A DNA stretch of 10,096 nucleotides from a bacterium (GTDB lineage Bacteria > AUK180): positions 1 through 10,096 of the forward strand of contig JAGGYO010000247.1 in assembly GCA_021162505.1 (NCBI GenBank), given 5' to 3'. Of this stretch, positions 1 through 7,905 are shown in pieces. The position numbers and the translations under genes are program-made. Position 1 is the stretch's first letter. The number at the start of each line of letters is the position of its first letter. The notes below the pieces were generated by a model, which had not been told where the DNA came from, ran no database searches, and worked only from the letters and a program-made list of their open reading frames with translations.

Positions 1-457
1 CCAATGAATCCATTAAAAGTTTTTGAACATCAAAGTTATATTTATTTTCATCTTTCAATTTTTCAGGAACAATATGTTCAAAGGAGAATTTCCCGAATTC
101 CAAACCAATAACTTCCATTATAAGTTCTTTTTTCTGTTTTTTGATCATTTTTTGCAATTCTTCTTTGGAAATTATCTTTTTCTCAATTGCAGTTTTTAAT
201 ATTCTCTGAACATTATCACCCATTTTTAATATTTCTTGGAATTTTGACGGAGAGATTTTTTTTGCTACAAAATAATTTTCCAATATACTTGACTTAACAA
301 AATTTGTTTTAATATTAACAATACTTCCCTTTAAAAAATATATATTATATTCTATCCTGTCAATATTCAGTTTCAAGATACCTGATTTGGTGGAAAAATA
401 GAATAGTTGGAATATGGTTGGAATGTGAATAGTGTTAATATTTCCCTGAAATACCAT
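1..457 (-). CDS. DUF4388/PATAN-like domain protein, 3' part cut off by the window edge
   Basis: The first 152 codons are visible. The protein opens with MVFQGNINTIHIPTIFQLF, followed by SGILKL and then YFLKGSIVNIK. This is the usual layout of DUF4388 (related to the PATAN domain): a short beta strand, an amphipathic helix with a Leu/Phe pattern, a Ser-Gly-x-Leu turn and a 'YF..G.IV' strand. A Lys/Glu-rich helical stretch follows at about residues 85-115, then a second segment that includes EVIGLEFGKFSFEH. DUF4388 is found in many bacterial signalling proteins, often with response regulators, and its biochemical role is not settled. The ATG lies 3 bases after the TPR gene's stop codon, and a GAGGAG ribosome site sits inside the end of that gene, so the two are probably coupled. 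The C-terminal domain, which would indicate function, is outside the window. Domain call moderately sure; function unknown. Confidence 0.75.
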   Translation of the reverse strand, partial: MVFQGNINTIHIPTIFQLFYFSTKSGILKLNIDRIEYNIYFLKGSIVNIKTNFVKSSILENYFVAKKISPSKFQEILKMGDNVQRILKTAIEKKIISKEELQKMIKKQKKELIMEVIGLEFGKFSFEHIVPEKLKDENKYNFDVQKLLMDSL

Positions 458-460
458 ATC

Positions 461-2374
461 TTACTCCTCGCTTTTTAGCTCTTTGGCTTCTTCAATAGCT
501 CTTTTTGTTTCAGCTATTTTTGTTTTGCTATTACTCTTCTCTATGAACTGCTGCCAACTTTCAATAGCTTTTTCATACCATTTCTTATTAAAATAGACCC
601 TGCCGAGATAAAATAAAGCATCTGAGAAGTCGGGTTCTAATTTAAGAACTTCTGCATATTCCCAAGCCGCTTCATCCCACCAGCCCATTGTAGCATATAC
701 GCTTGCCAAATTATAGTGACTTACATGATCTTTGGGTTCCAATTTTATTGCTTTTGAGAACATTTTTATTGCTTTTTTATAATCTTTATTCATATGAAAC
801 AAAGCTCCGAGGTTAATAAAGATCTCTTTTCTTTTAATACCATCCTCAATGAGTTTATTATATATTAAAATAGAATTATCTATCTTCTTTTCCTTAATAA
901 AAAGATTTGCTAATTTAATCTTATATGATACTTCATTAGGAGCGATCTTAATGGCTTCCAATATCATTTTTTTTGCTTTATCCAGCTTACCTGTTTGGCT
1001 GTTCAACATTGCAAATTCGATCATTAATTCGGGATTTTTCGACTCCGTTTTCATTGCTTCCATGAATATTTGATGCGCCTTTTCGAAATTCTTCATTAAC
1101 CGGTAGATCCTTCCCAGTTTGACTTTGATTCCTCTTTTATTAGGATTAATTTTCAGGATTTCCATAAAAAGTTTTATGGCTTCCTTGAACTCTCGCTCAT
1201 CTGTCAATAATTCGGCGTACTTTTCCTTCCCCTCAAGAAAATTTTCATTTATTGAAACAGACCTTTTAACATAGGATAACCCTTTTTCTTTATCACCTTT
1301 AAGGTAAAGAATATAACCTAAGTAAGCATAGGCGAAATAACTATCACTGTTTAGTTTTAACAGATCCTCAAATATTTTCTGGGCTTCTTCATAGTCCCCT
1401 AGCTCAAATTTTATCTTACCGGTATTCAAGATGGCATCAATATAGTCGGGTTTTATCTCAATTGCCTGCTTCAAATATTCCTCAGCTCTGTCATCTTGTT
1501 TCAGACCATGATATAATACACCAAGATTATTTAAAATAACCTCATTATCTTTGTCAATGTTCAATGCCATTTCGAGATATTCAATTGCCTGCTGAAATTG
1601 TTTTTCTTTAATATAAAGTTTACCCAAGGTTAGATAAGGGTCAACAAAATCGGGATTCAATTTTATTGCCTCTTTTAGTTTATCTATTGCTTCTTTAAGC
1701 CGATTCGTACTTATGAAGACCTGTGCCATTGTATTTGCAACCTTGGCTTTCTCAGGGTCTTTCTTTTGTTTTAAAACCTCTTTATCCTCTTCATACATGG
1801 TCATAGCATTACTATCAACGGTCACTCTTTGGGTTTCGGCAAAGTTCGGATTAATAGCAATTGCAGTATTGTATTCTTCTTGTGCTTGATTAAACAAACC
1901 CTTTTCTCCGTAGAGGAAACTGAGATTATAATGTGCTATGGCATTTTTAGGATTGATCTTAATGGATTTTTTGAATAATTTCATTGAAATATCATAGAAT
2001 CCCTGATGATAGTAGATCTCACCCATTGCATTATAAGCATCATCCATATCCGATTGAAGTTTAATAGCTTTTTTAAAATACTCTATAGCGTCTTCATTGG
2101 TAAATACATATTTTCCGTCGGATTCCTTTTCAAGATCATATTCTCCTTCGAGAACTTTTTTTATTGCCTGTGCAATATTCTTTAATGCCAAAGAGTATTT
2201 AGGATTAAGGTCCAATGCTTTTTGAAAAGCCTCAATTGCTTCAAAATACATTTTTTTTGTATAGAAAAAGGCACCTAAATTATTCAATGACGCGGGTGAT
2301 GTTTCATCAACCTTTGCAGCAAATTTTTTTAATAATTCTTTTTGAGGATCTTTCTTTGTGTCTTTTTCCGTCAT
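461..2374 (-). CDS. Large tetratricopeptide repeat (TPR) protein
   Basis: This 637-residue protein is almost entirely TPR repeats, about 15 or 16 units of 34 residues. Examples begin near residues 28, 112, 146, 246, 280, 314, 348, 551 and 585, with the usual Gly/Ala-8, Tyr-11, Ala-20 and Pro-32 pattern (NNLG...EAI..F.KAL.LNP). Two breaks interrupt the array: an acidic insert around 76-95 and a charged stretch around 187-210. There is no signal peptide or membrane segment, so it should be cytoplasmic. TPR arrays bind proteins; no catalytic domain is visible. Its ATG overlaps the TGA of the upstream cheW as ATGA, so it is translated with the chemotaxis genes. The DUF4388-like gene follows 3 bases later. 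It could be a scaffold or output adaptor of the chemotaxis pathway, but that rests only on position. Confidence 0.9.
   Translation of the reverse strand: MTEKDTKKDPQKELLKKFAAKVDETSPASLNNLGAFFYTKKMYFEAIEAFQKALDLNPKYSLALKNIAQAIKKVLEGEYDLEKESDGKYVFTNEDAIEYFKKAIKLQSDMDDAYNAMGEIYYHQGFYDISMKLFKKSIKINPKNAIAHYNLSFLYGEKGLFNQAQEEYNTAIAINPNFAETQRVTVDSNAMTMYEEDKEVLKQKKDPEKAKVANTMAQVFISTNRLKEAIDKLKEAIKLNPDFVDPYLTLGKLYIKEKQFQQAIEYLEMALNIDKDNEVILNNLGVLYHGLKQDDRAEEYLKQAIEIKPDYIDAILNTGKIKFELGDYEEAQKIFEDLLKLNSDSYFAYAYLGYILYLKGDKEKGLSYVKRSVSINENFLEGKEKYAELLTDEREFKEAIKLFMEILKINPNKRGIKVKLGRIYRLMKNFEKAHQIFMEAMKTESKNPELMIEFAMLNSQTGKLDKAKKMILEAIKIAPNEVSYKIKLANLFIKEKKIDNSILIYNKLIEDGIKRKEIFINLGALFHMNKDYKKAIKMFSKAIKLEPKDHVSHYNLASVYATMGWWDEAAWEYAEVLKLEPDFSDALFYLGRVYFNKKWYEKAIESWQQFIEKSNSKTKIAETKRAIEEAKELKSEE
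464..469 (-). promoter_or_regulatory. Ribosome binding site of the DUF4388-like gene
   Basis: GAGGAG reads on the minus strand six bases before the ATG at 457. It lies within the last codons of the TPR gene. It fixes the start of the partial gene and suggests that ribosomes ending the TPR gene can restart here. Confidence 0.7.
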
Positions 2375-2781
2375 ATATCCAATATTTGTTCCAAATTCAG
2401 TATCATAATGGGCTTTTCATTAAGCTTCGCAAGATTTTCCAAAAAATTTTCTTCTATCTTCAAGAAATTTTTACTTTCCTTTTGTATATTTTCTTCTTTG
2501 AGATTAACAACTTCCAAAACCTCGTCAAGGTATAATCCGTAATTAATATTATCGTAACGAACAATGAGGACATCATGGATGGAATCTTTTGTTTCTTCAA
2601 GCTTCAATCGTTTTTTCAAATTTACAACCGTGATTATTTCTCCTCTAAGATTAATAAGACCTTCAATAACATTTGAAACACCGGGGATCTGTTTTATCTG
2701 ATACTCCTTAACAACTTCAATGATATTGGATATCTCAATACCAAAATACTGTGAGTTCAATAGAAAGGTTATAGATTTCAT
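2371..2781 (-). CDS. cheW: CheW, minimal coupling protein
   Basis: This 136-residue protein is a single CheW domain with no extra tail. CheW is the cytoplasmic adaptor that joins chemoreceptors to CheA in signalling arrays. The visible hallmarks are the FGIEISNIIEVV segment at the N-terminus, the central IPGVSNVIEGLINLRGEIITVVNL motif at about residues 32-55, which carries the conserved Asn-Leu-Arg-Gly turn, and a second barrel from about residue 68. Its ATG overlaps the cheC stop as ATGA and its own stop overlaps the TPR gene start the same way. It is the second cheW in the operon and is much shorter than the upstream one, so the two may serve different receptors or array positions. The family call is secure; the division of labour is inference. 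Confidence 0.93.
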   Translation of the reverse strand: MKSITFLLNSQYFGIEISNIIEVVKEYQIKQIPGVSNVIEGLINLRGEIITVVNLKKRLKLEETKDSIHDVLIVRYDNINYGLYLDEVLEVVNLKEENIQKESKNFLKIEENFLENLAKLNEKPIMILNLEQILDI

Positions 2782-3371
2782 ATATGTCTCATTTTATTTA
2801 AAATTATTTCTAATCCCTTTTTAAAGGGTGCAAATACATAAAATGGTGTAAATGTCAAATTATTGTTCTTCATTTTTGTCCTAACTATGATTATTTCATC
2901 TCCTACCATTGGATCATTACCCAAACTATTATGAAGGATCTCATAGAAGTTACCCTTTTCAGTTCGCGGTACAGAGGGGATCATTAATAAATTCAACATA
3001 TCACCAAGCGCAGCAAGGAAATTGGCAGATAGTATATTCCCGATCTCCTGCAGGGTTGAGACCAGATTTACATCGTCTACATTCTCAATGGAGGTTTTCA
3101 GCAGGTTTTCAACAATATAAGAGATTTGATTATTGTTTATAAAAAAAAGATTTTTTCCTGTTATCTCTCCTAATATGGTAAATTCGATCCCATAATAAAT
3201 ATCCTTTTGAGGTGACTGCCTAATAAGCTGGTCTTTATTCATGACCTTTGTAATAGGTACATCAATATCTATTTTTTGACCCAATAATTTTGCCAAAGCG
3301 GTCGCTGCATGTGCAGTCCCTATATTACTGAGTTCTTTAAGTATATCTAATTCATAGTTCTTTATTTGCAT
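2778..3371 (-). CDS. cheC: CheC, CheY-P phosphatase with two intact active sites
   Basis: CheC removes phosphate from CheY-P and, in Bacillus and Thermotoga, also binds CheD. The 197-residue length fits the family. Both pseudo-symmetric phosphatase motifs ([DS]xxxExxN) are present: Asp9-Glu13-Asn16 in DILKELSN, and Ser105-Glu109-Asn112 in STLQEIGN. The IGTAHAATALAKLL helix after the first motif and the IDVP strand are also typical. The start is an ATG two bases after the cheA stop, preceded by GGAG at five bases. It ends in an ATGA overlap with cheW. A second, divergent CheC-like gene lies upstream in the operon; this copy is the one expected to have full catalytic capacity. CheX and FliY are related alternatives, but the two-motif layout with no FliN domain favours CheC. 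Confidence 0.92.
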   Translation of the reverse strand: MQIKNYELDILKELSNIGTAHAATALAKLLGQKIDIDVPITKVMNKDQLIRQSPQKDIYYGIEFTILGEITGKNLFFINNNQISYIVENLLKTSIENVDDVNLVSTLQEIGNILSANFLAALGDMLNLLMIPSVPRTEKGNFYEILHNSLGNDPMVGDEIIIVRTKMKNNNLTFTPFYVFAPFKKGLEIILNKMRHI

Positions 3372-3373
3372 AA

Positions 3374-5362
3374 TTACTCCAAGATCGTTGCAAGGTCAAT
3401 TATCAAGGTGGGTTCACCATTGGCAAGGAGACCCTTCCCTGAATATATTTTGACCTTCTTTAAAATGGCATCCAAATTCTTTACTACTGTTTGTTGTCTT
3501 GAATAAAAATTATCAAAGATCAAACCTGCACGCTTTTCTCCAAATTCAACAAAAACAACGGGATATACTTCCCTATCCTGTTTTTCATATCCAAAATATT
3601 CATCTACTCGGATTAGGGGTACGATGATCTCATCCCTTAGAAAAACGACTTCTTTGTTCTTGATTATTTTTATATCTTCTTTTTTAATTTCCATTGTCTC
3701 TTGAATATTTGCAATGGGGATAAGAAATTTAACACCTCGGACTTCTACAATAAGGGTTTGAATAATTGCCAAAGTGCTTGGAAGCATCATTGAAAAAGTA
3801 GTACCCTTCCCGAATTTGGAGTGTATGTTCAACACACCATTCAATGATTCGATCTTATTCTTCACAACATCCATACCGACACCGCGTCCAGAAACATCGG
3901 TAATGGTAGCAGCAGTGGAGAATCCCGGCTTGCAGATAAGCATAAAGATATCCGATTTATTCATAATGGAAAGTTTTTCATTATTCACAATATTCATTTT
4001 CAACGCTTTGGTCTTTATTTTTTCAATGTCCAGCCCATGACCATCATCTTTGACCTCAATGACCACTCGATTTTTCTCACGACGGGCAATGAGATCAATT
4101 TGTGCGGTTTCATCTTTTCCCGCTTGCTTTCTCTCTTTGGGTGTTTCAATACCATGATCAACCGCATTTCTCAATAAATGAATCAAAGGCTCGTCGATCT
4201 CATCCAAAATGACCCTGTCAAGCTCAATGTCCGAACCGGAAATATTAAAATTCACTTTTTTCTTTACTTTCTTCGCCAAATCTCTAATAACACGGGGATA
4301 TTTATTGAATATCTGGCCCACAGGGACCATTCTGGCGAGGAGTATCTTATCCTGTAATTCTGCAGTTATCCTTTGGAAATTACTGATCTCATCCTTTAAA
4401 GGTTTTATATTATATTCCTTTGAGATCTCACTTAGACGAATTGTACTAATGATCAACTCTCCAATGGAATTAACAAGGTTATCCAAATGTTTGATCTTTA
4501 CTTTTATTGTTGGTTCCAATAAGCTCTTTTTATTGGTCTGCTTTTTATCCTGTTTTACAATATCAATTTTCTCTTTATCTTCTTCTTTCTCTCCTTCCAG
4601 ATCCTCCGGTTTCAATGGTTTTACATTTAATTTTTCAAGCTCACGGATAGAATTTATGATCTCAAAAATATGGTTAATATCTTTCTCAGTTGTAAAAAGA
4701 ATCATGAACTCGTATATGTCTTCACTTTCTTCAAGAATTTCTGCAGAAGGTTCTGTTTTTAATATCTCTCCTAATTCTGTTAATTTTTGTATGATCTGAT
4801 AGATCCTGACAGAAGGCATGGGTGCTTTACCATCGATCTTTATGAAAAATTCATATACCTTTCTATTCGAATTAAATAAAGCTTTTAAAGCAACTATTTC
4901 TGAATCGGTAAAATCAAATTTGAGTTCATTCGCTACTACTTGCTTATCTCTTTCTTTTATCTCCTTTTTGGGCTGTTCCACCTTACCACTATTTAAAAAT
5001 TTCCTTATTATTTCAATTTCCTCAACATTATCAGGGGCTTCAACACCGTTTTTAGAAATATAGTCCAACATTTCATTTATCTTATCCACCCATTGATATA
5101 AAGAGTCATAATTATTTTCGCTGAGTATTAACGCACCGGATTTAACCTTACTAAAAACATCTTCCAGAGAATGCGATATCTCTGCCAAATTATTGAACGC
5201 CATTGCAGCCGCCATACCTTTCAAAGTATGCATATTCCTAAATATTACCTCTATATTTTCTTTCTCATTTTCCTTTTTTTCAAGTTTCAAGACGGCAGCG
5301 TTTATGCTTTCAACATAAGAATAAGCCTCATTAAGGAACATCTCTAAGTAGTTATTGTTCAT
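3374..5362 (-). CDS. cheA: CheA, chemotaxis sensor histidine kinase
   Basis: CheA is the cytoplasmic kinase that autophosphorylates under receptor control and phosphorylates CheY and CheB. The 662 residues carry all five domains. P1 (HPt) is at about 1-105 with phospho-His45 in MHTLKGMAA. A single P2 response-regulator docking domain covers about 147-250 (ELGEILKTEPS is characteristic), followed by a Lys/Glu-rich linker at 252-280. P3 dimerisation is about 285-350. The P4 ATPase has the N box LLRNAVDHGIE (Asn399, His403), G1 DDGHG (439-443) and G2 GRGVGMDVV (492-500). The P5 CheW-like domain runs from about 530 to the end. No key residue is missing. The ATG overlaps the cheB stop as ATGA, with AAGGGA a few bases upstream. 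There is no C-terminal receiver fusion. Confidence 0.97.
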   Translation of the reverse strand: MNNNYLEMFLNEAYSYVESINAAVLKLEKKENEKENIEVIFRNMHTLKGMAAAMAFNNLAEISHSLEDVFSKVKSGALILSENNYDSLYQWVDKINEMLDYISKNGVEAPDNVEEIEIIRKFLNSGKVEQPKKEIKERDKQVVANELKFDFTDSEIVALKALFNSNRKVYEFFIKIDGKAPMPSVRIYQIIQKLTELGEILKTEPSAEILEESEDIYEFMILFTTEKDINHIFEIINSIRELEKLNVKPLKPEDLEGEKEEDKEKIDIVKQDKKQTNKKSLLEPTIKVKIKHLDNLVNSIGELIISTIRLSEISKEYNIKPLKDEISNFQRITAELQDKILLARMVPVGQIFNKYPRVIRDLAKKVKKKVNFNISGSDIELDRVILDEIDEPLIHLLRNAVDHGIETPKERKQAGKDETAQIDLIARREKNRVVIEVKDDGHGLDIEKIKTKALKMNIVNNEKLSIMNKSDIFMLICKPGFSTAATITDVSGRGVGMDVVKNKIESLNGVLNIHSKFGKGTTFSMMLPSTLAIIQTLIVEVRGVKFLIPIANIQETMEIKKEDIKIIKNKEVVFLRDEIIVPLIRVDEYFGYEKQDREVYPVVFVEFGEKRAGLIFDNFYSRQQTVVKNLDAILKKVKIYSGKGLLANGEPTLIIDLATILE

Positions 5363-6402
5363 AAAGTCCCTTCAATAAATTCTTTTATTAATCTTGGTAT
5401 TTCTTGTAACTTTGCTTCATAGTCGGAATATCCCCCTTGATAAACTGAGCCCGGCATACCCCAAATAAATGAAGATGTTTTATCTTGTATAACCACTTTC
5501 CCATTATATTCTTTAATGACCGAAGCACCTTGTGTAGCATCCTTACCCATACCGGTAAGAACAATGCCCAATGTCTTGTCTTTAAAGATCTGACTCGCAC
5601 TGTCAAATAAATAATCAGCAGATGGTCTCACTCCCCAAAGTGGCGGTTCCTTAGTCAATTTTGCGAATAATTCATCAGATTTCACTTTTATCTTAAAATG
5701 ATTATCACCCTTAGCTACATAGATTGTATTCTTTTCAAGTTTTTCCCCGTCTTCAACTTCTTTCACATTGATGTCTGAGATCCTATCAAGTCGTTCGGCA
5801 AAGCTCCTTGTAAAGGTAGGAGGCATATGCTGCACCAAAAATATATAAGCGTTTAATTTAGGCGAAATAGTAGGAATAAGTTTTTCCAATGCTTTAGGTC
5901 CGCCTGTTGATGCTGCTATAACTATACATTTTTCGTGGATATTGCTATTTTTCGAAAGAGCTATTTTCTCCAATTTCTTTTCATTAAGTAATTTGATCTT
6001 CTCCACGGGAATACTGGAAATCAACTTTAATGTATTTATTATTTCATTTCTTATTATTCTTAAATTTGGGGATATTACACCTGAGGGTTTCTGTATAATA
6101 TCCAAAGCACCATTTCTTAATGCATTTAAAGAGGGAGTGGCATCCTCACTGGCAAAAGCACTTACTATGACAATTCTGGTAGGATGATCTTTCATTATTC
6201 GTTTTACAGCTTCAATACCATTCATCTTAGGCATTTCAATGTCCATTGTTATGAGGTCCGGCTCTAATGATCTATTGAGCTCAATTGCCTCTTCACCATT
6301 CTTTGCAAATCCGATAATACGAAATTCTTCATCGCTGCTTATTATATCTTTCAAAATATTTCTCATTAATGCTGAATCGTCTACTATTAATATTTTTATC
6401 AT
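5359..6402 (-). CDS. cheB: CheB, receptor methylesterase/deamidase response regulator
   Basis: CheB removes methyl groups from receptor glutamates, and deamidates glutamines, when CheA phosphorylates it. The 347-residue protein has an N-terminal receiver (about 1-120) with acidic pocket Asp8/Asp9, phospho-acceptor Asp54 in TMDIEMP and Lys105 in QKPSG. A linker of about 35 residues follows. The catalytic domain (about 155-347) shows the triad Ser165 (AASTGGP), His192 (VQHMPP) and Asp288 (TGMGKDA). All catalytic residues are present. It overlaps cheD by ATGA at the start and cheA by ATGA at the end. No cheR, the opposing methyltransferase, is in this window, so it must lie elsewhere if adaptation uses methylation. 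Confidence 0.97.
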   Translation of the reverse strand: MIKILIVDDSALMRNILKDIISSDEEFRIIGFAKNGEEAIELNRSLEPDLITMDIEMPKMNGIEAVKRIMKDHPTRIVIVSAFASEDATPSLNALRNGALDIIQKPSGVISPNLRIIRNEIINTLKLISSIPVEKIKLLNEKKLEKIALSKNSNIHEKCIVIAASTGGPKALEKLIPTISPKLNAYIFLVQHMPPTFTRSFAERLDRISDINVKEVEDGEKLEKNTIYVAKGDNHFKIKVKSDELFAKLTKEPPLWGVRPSADYLFDSASQIFKDKTLGIVLTGMGKDATQGASVIKEYNGKVVIQDKTSSFIWGMPGSVYQGGYSDYEAKLQEIPRLIKEFIEGTL

Positions 6403-6893
6403 ACGATCTTCACCGGTTTATTAACACTAATTACCTTGACACTACCATCTATAAGATTGAACTCAATGGTCCTGCCGAAATCCGCACCTACTATTTCTAC
6501 CATAATAGGTATCCTCTGTTTTTTCAATTCTCCTTTCACAGCTTCAACATTTCTACTGCCAATATCGCTTCCCGGTTTATCACTGACAAATGAAAACATC
6601 TTAGCACCACCAAAGATCTTGGATTCAAAGTTCACAATATCTCCGCCTTCGCCAATTAATTTAGCGATCATTTCCCGAATTGCAGTATCTGCATATTTTG
6701 CTGTATTCAAAGGAACACTGCTTTTTGCCAGTTTTGCCGAGGGCAGCATAATATGTGCTAAGCCGCCAATATGCTTCTCTTTATCATAAATTGCGATCCC
6801 AACGCATGAACCTAATCCATAAGTAATAAGTGTTTGGTTTTCTTTACCGATCTGGTAATCACCCATGCCGACTTTCACACTATTTTCTCTCAA
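6399..6893 (-). CDS. cheD: CheD, chemoreceptor glutamine deamidase
   Basis: CheD converts specific receptor glutamines to glutamates and is held in balance by CheC. The 164-residue protein shows Cys30 in GLGSCVG, His47 in GLAHIMLP and Thr24, spaced as in the Thermotoga enzyme, plus the FGGAKMF and IGSRNVEAV motifs. I keep the TTG start at 6893 because AAGGGAG stands six bases upstream and the gene then begins one base after the preceding stop. A GTG at codon 6 and an ATG at codon 10 lack such a site, and starting at the ATG would remove part of the conserved VGMGDYQ beginning. The stop overlaps cheB as ATGA. The TTG may lower its translation relative to its neighbours. Confidence 0.95.
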   Translation of the reverse strand: MRENSVKVGMGDYQIGKENQTLITYGLGSCVGIAIYDKEKHIGGLAHIMLPSAKLAKSSVPLNTAKYADTAIREMIAKLIGEGGDIVNFESKIFGGAKMFSFVSDKPGSDIGSRNVEAVKGELKKQRIPIMVEIVGADFGRTIEFNLIDGSVKVISVNKPVKIV

Positions 6894-6894
6894 G

Positions 6895-7509
6895 CTACAC
6901 TCCCTTGATCAAATCCCTAATGGAAATATCATCCGGTAAAAAAAGAAGATCAAATAAGAATTGACTCCCTTCTATAGCGAATTCATTCTTCAAAAACAGC
7001 ATTTCTTTTCCTTCTTCCTCATTGATAATGGAAAATTCATCGATAATCGATTCCAAGAAATCATATTTTATTTGAGGAGGAGTATGAACTAATGTTTTAT
7101 GAATTATCTCACTAATTGCATTAATATAGGAAGATATTAGGATATTGCCAAGTTCCAGCAGCATGGATTTAAAAATAATCAATTTTTCATCATTAAAATC
7201 AATGTTCTTGAATTTTTGATGTATCAGAAGATCAGATAATCGATTTGCTTCATCCAAAGATAGAAGCACAATGAATTTTGAAGGATAATTCTCGGTAATA
7301 TATGAGAAGATCGCCAATCGAATATCCGATTCTTTCCCAATGAGTTCGCCGAATTTTTTCGGTTCAACCACTGTTAGGCTCGGAACACTTATATTCACTG
7401 TTTTTCTGATAAGCACGGAAATGGAAGTAGCCGCATTACCGGAACCAATGGTACTCAATTCTTTAAGAATATCCTTTTCGTAGTCCGACAGACCACCTTT
7501 TGAATTCAT
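6895..7509 (-). CDS. CheC paralogue with an altered first phosphatase site
   Basis: The 204-residue protein aligns by eye with the operon's CheC over its length: DILKELSTIGSGNAATSISVLI near the N-terminus, then NISVPS, and LLELGNILISSYINAISE in the middle. The first [DS]xxxExxN motif reads Asp13-Glu17-Thr20, so the asparagine is replaced by threonine. The second is intact: Ser115-Glu119-Asn122. CheC-family phosphatases need the Glu/Asn pair, so only one site should be active. The C-terminal 60 residues are more acidic and hydrophobic than in the other copy. It sits between cheY and cheD, one base from each, which suggests work on CheY-P or binding of CheD. The ATG follows a weak GGAAGAG site. 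A regulatory or CheD-binding role is possible; the CheC superfamily call is firm. Confidence 0.85.
   Translation of the reverse strand: MNSKGGLSDYEKDILKELSTIGSGNAATSISVLIRKTVNISVPSLTVVEPKKFGELIGKESDIRLAIFSYITENYPSKFIVLLSLDEANRLSDLLIHQKFKNIDFNDEKLIIFKSMLLELGNILISSYINAISEIIHKTLVHTPPQIKYDFLESIIDEFSIINEEEGKEMLFLKNEFAIEGSQFLFDLLFLPDDISIRDLIKGV
6900..6906 (-). promoter_or_regulatory. Ribosome binding site supporting the TTG start of cheD
   Basis: AAGGGAG on the minus strand lies six bases before the TTG at 6893, within the last codons of the CheC paralogue. It is the main reason for choosing the non-ATG start. Confidence 0.65.
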
Positions 7510-7510
7510 C

Positions 7511-7891
7511 TTACTCTTCCGTGATCCTCGTAATCGCCTCGATTACTGCCGATGGTTGAAATGGTTTAACAACGAAATCCTTGGCACCGGCTTGAATGGC
7601 TTCAATGACCAATGCTTTTTGTCCCATTGCAGAACACATAAGGATCTTAGCGGTCGGATCGATCTTAATAATTGATTTTACAGCTTCAATACCACCCATC
7701 TCAGGCATAACAATATCCATAGTAACAAGATCCGGTTTCAATCTAGTAAATTTTTCTATTGCTTCTTTTCCCGAACCTGCTTCTCCAACGATTTCAAAAC
7801 CGTTTTTTTCCAAAATGTCTCGGATCATAGTTCTCATAAATATTGCATCATCTACTATGAGGACTCTCAACTTTTTTCCAGAGTCATTCAT
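7511..7891 (-). CDS. cheY: CheY, single-domain response regulator
   Basis: This 126-residue receiver carries the CheA signal to its output target. It has the acidic pair Asp14/Asp15, phospho-acceptor Asp59 in TMDIVMPEMGG, Ser87 in MCSAMGQ, and Lys109 in AKDFVVKPF. The MCSAMGQ loop and Phe106 match the Bacillus/Thermotoga type rather than the Escherichia coli type with Tyr106. There is no output domain, so it acts by protein binding. It has the strongest ribosome site in the operon, AAAGGAGG five bases before the ATG, and follows the largest internal gap (14 bases), which would fit a need for more CheY than the other proteins. The target (flagellar switch, pilus motor or other) cannot be told from the window. 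Confidence 0.95.
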   Translation of the reverse strand: MNDSGKKLRVLIVDDAIFMRTMIRDILEKNGFEIVGEAGSGKEAIEKFTRLKPDLVTMDIVMPEMGGIEAVKSIIKIDPTAKILMCSAMGQKALVIEAIQAGAKDFVVKPFQPSAVIEAITRITEE

Positions 7892-7896
7892 TAGAA

Positions 7897-7904
7897 CCTC
7901 CTTT
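7897..7904 (-). promoter_or_regulatory. Strong ribosome binding site of cheY
   Basis: AAAGGAGG on the minus strand, five bases from the cheY ATG, is a near-perfect Shine-Dalgarno sequence. The other operon genes have weaker or embedded sites. Confidence 0.8.
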
Positions 7905-7905
7905 A

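Noticed and set aside
4209..4799. Plus-strand 196-codon frame opposite cheA
   Set aside because: Antisense shadow of a complete, fully motif-bearing cheA; Ser/Phe/Ile-rich product without recognisable features.
7511..7891. CheY lacks the Tyr106 of the Escherichia coli protein
   Set aside because: Phe106 and the MCSAMGQ loop are normal in Bacillus/Thermotoga-type CheY, so this is not unusual.
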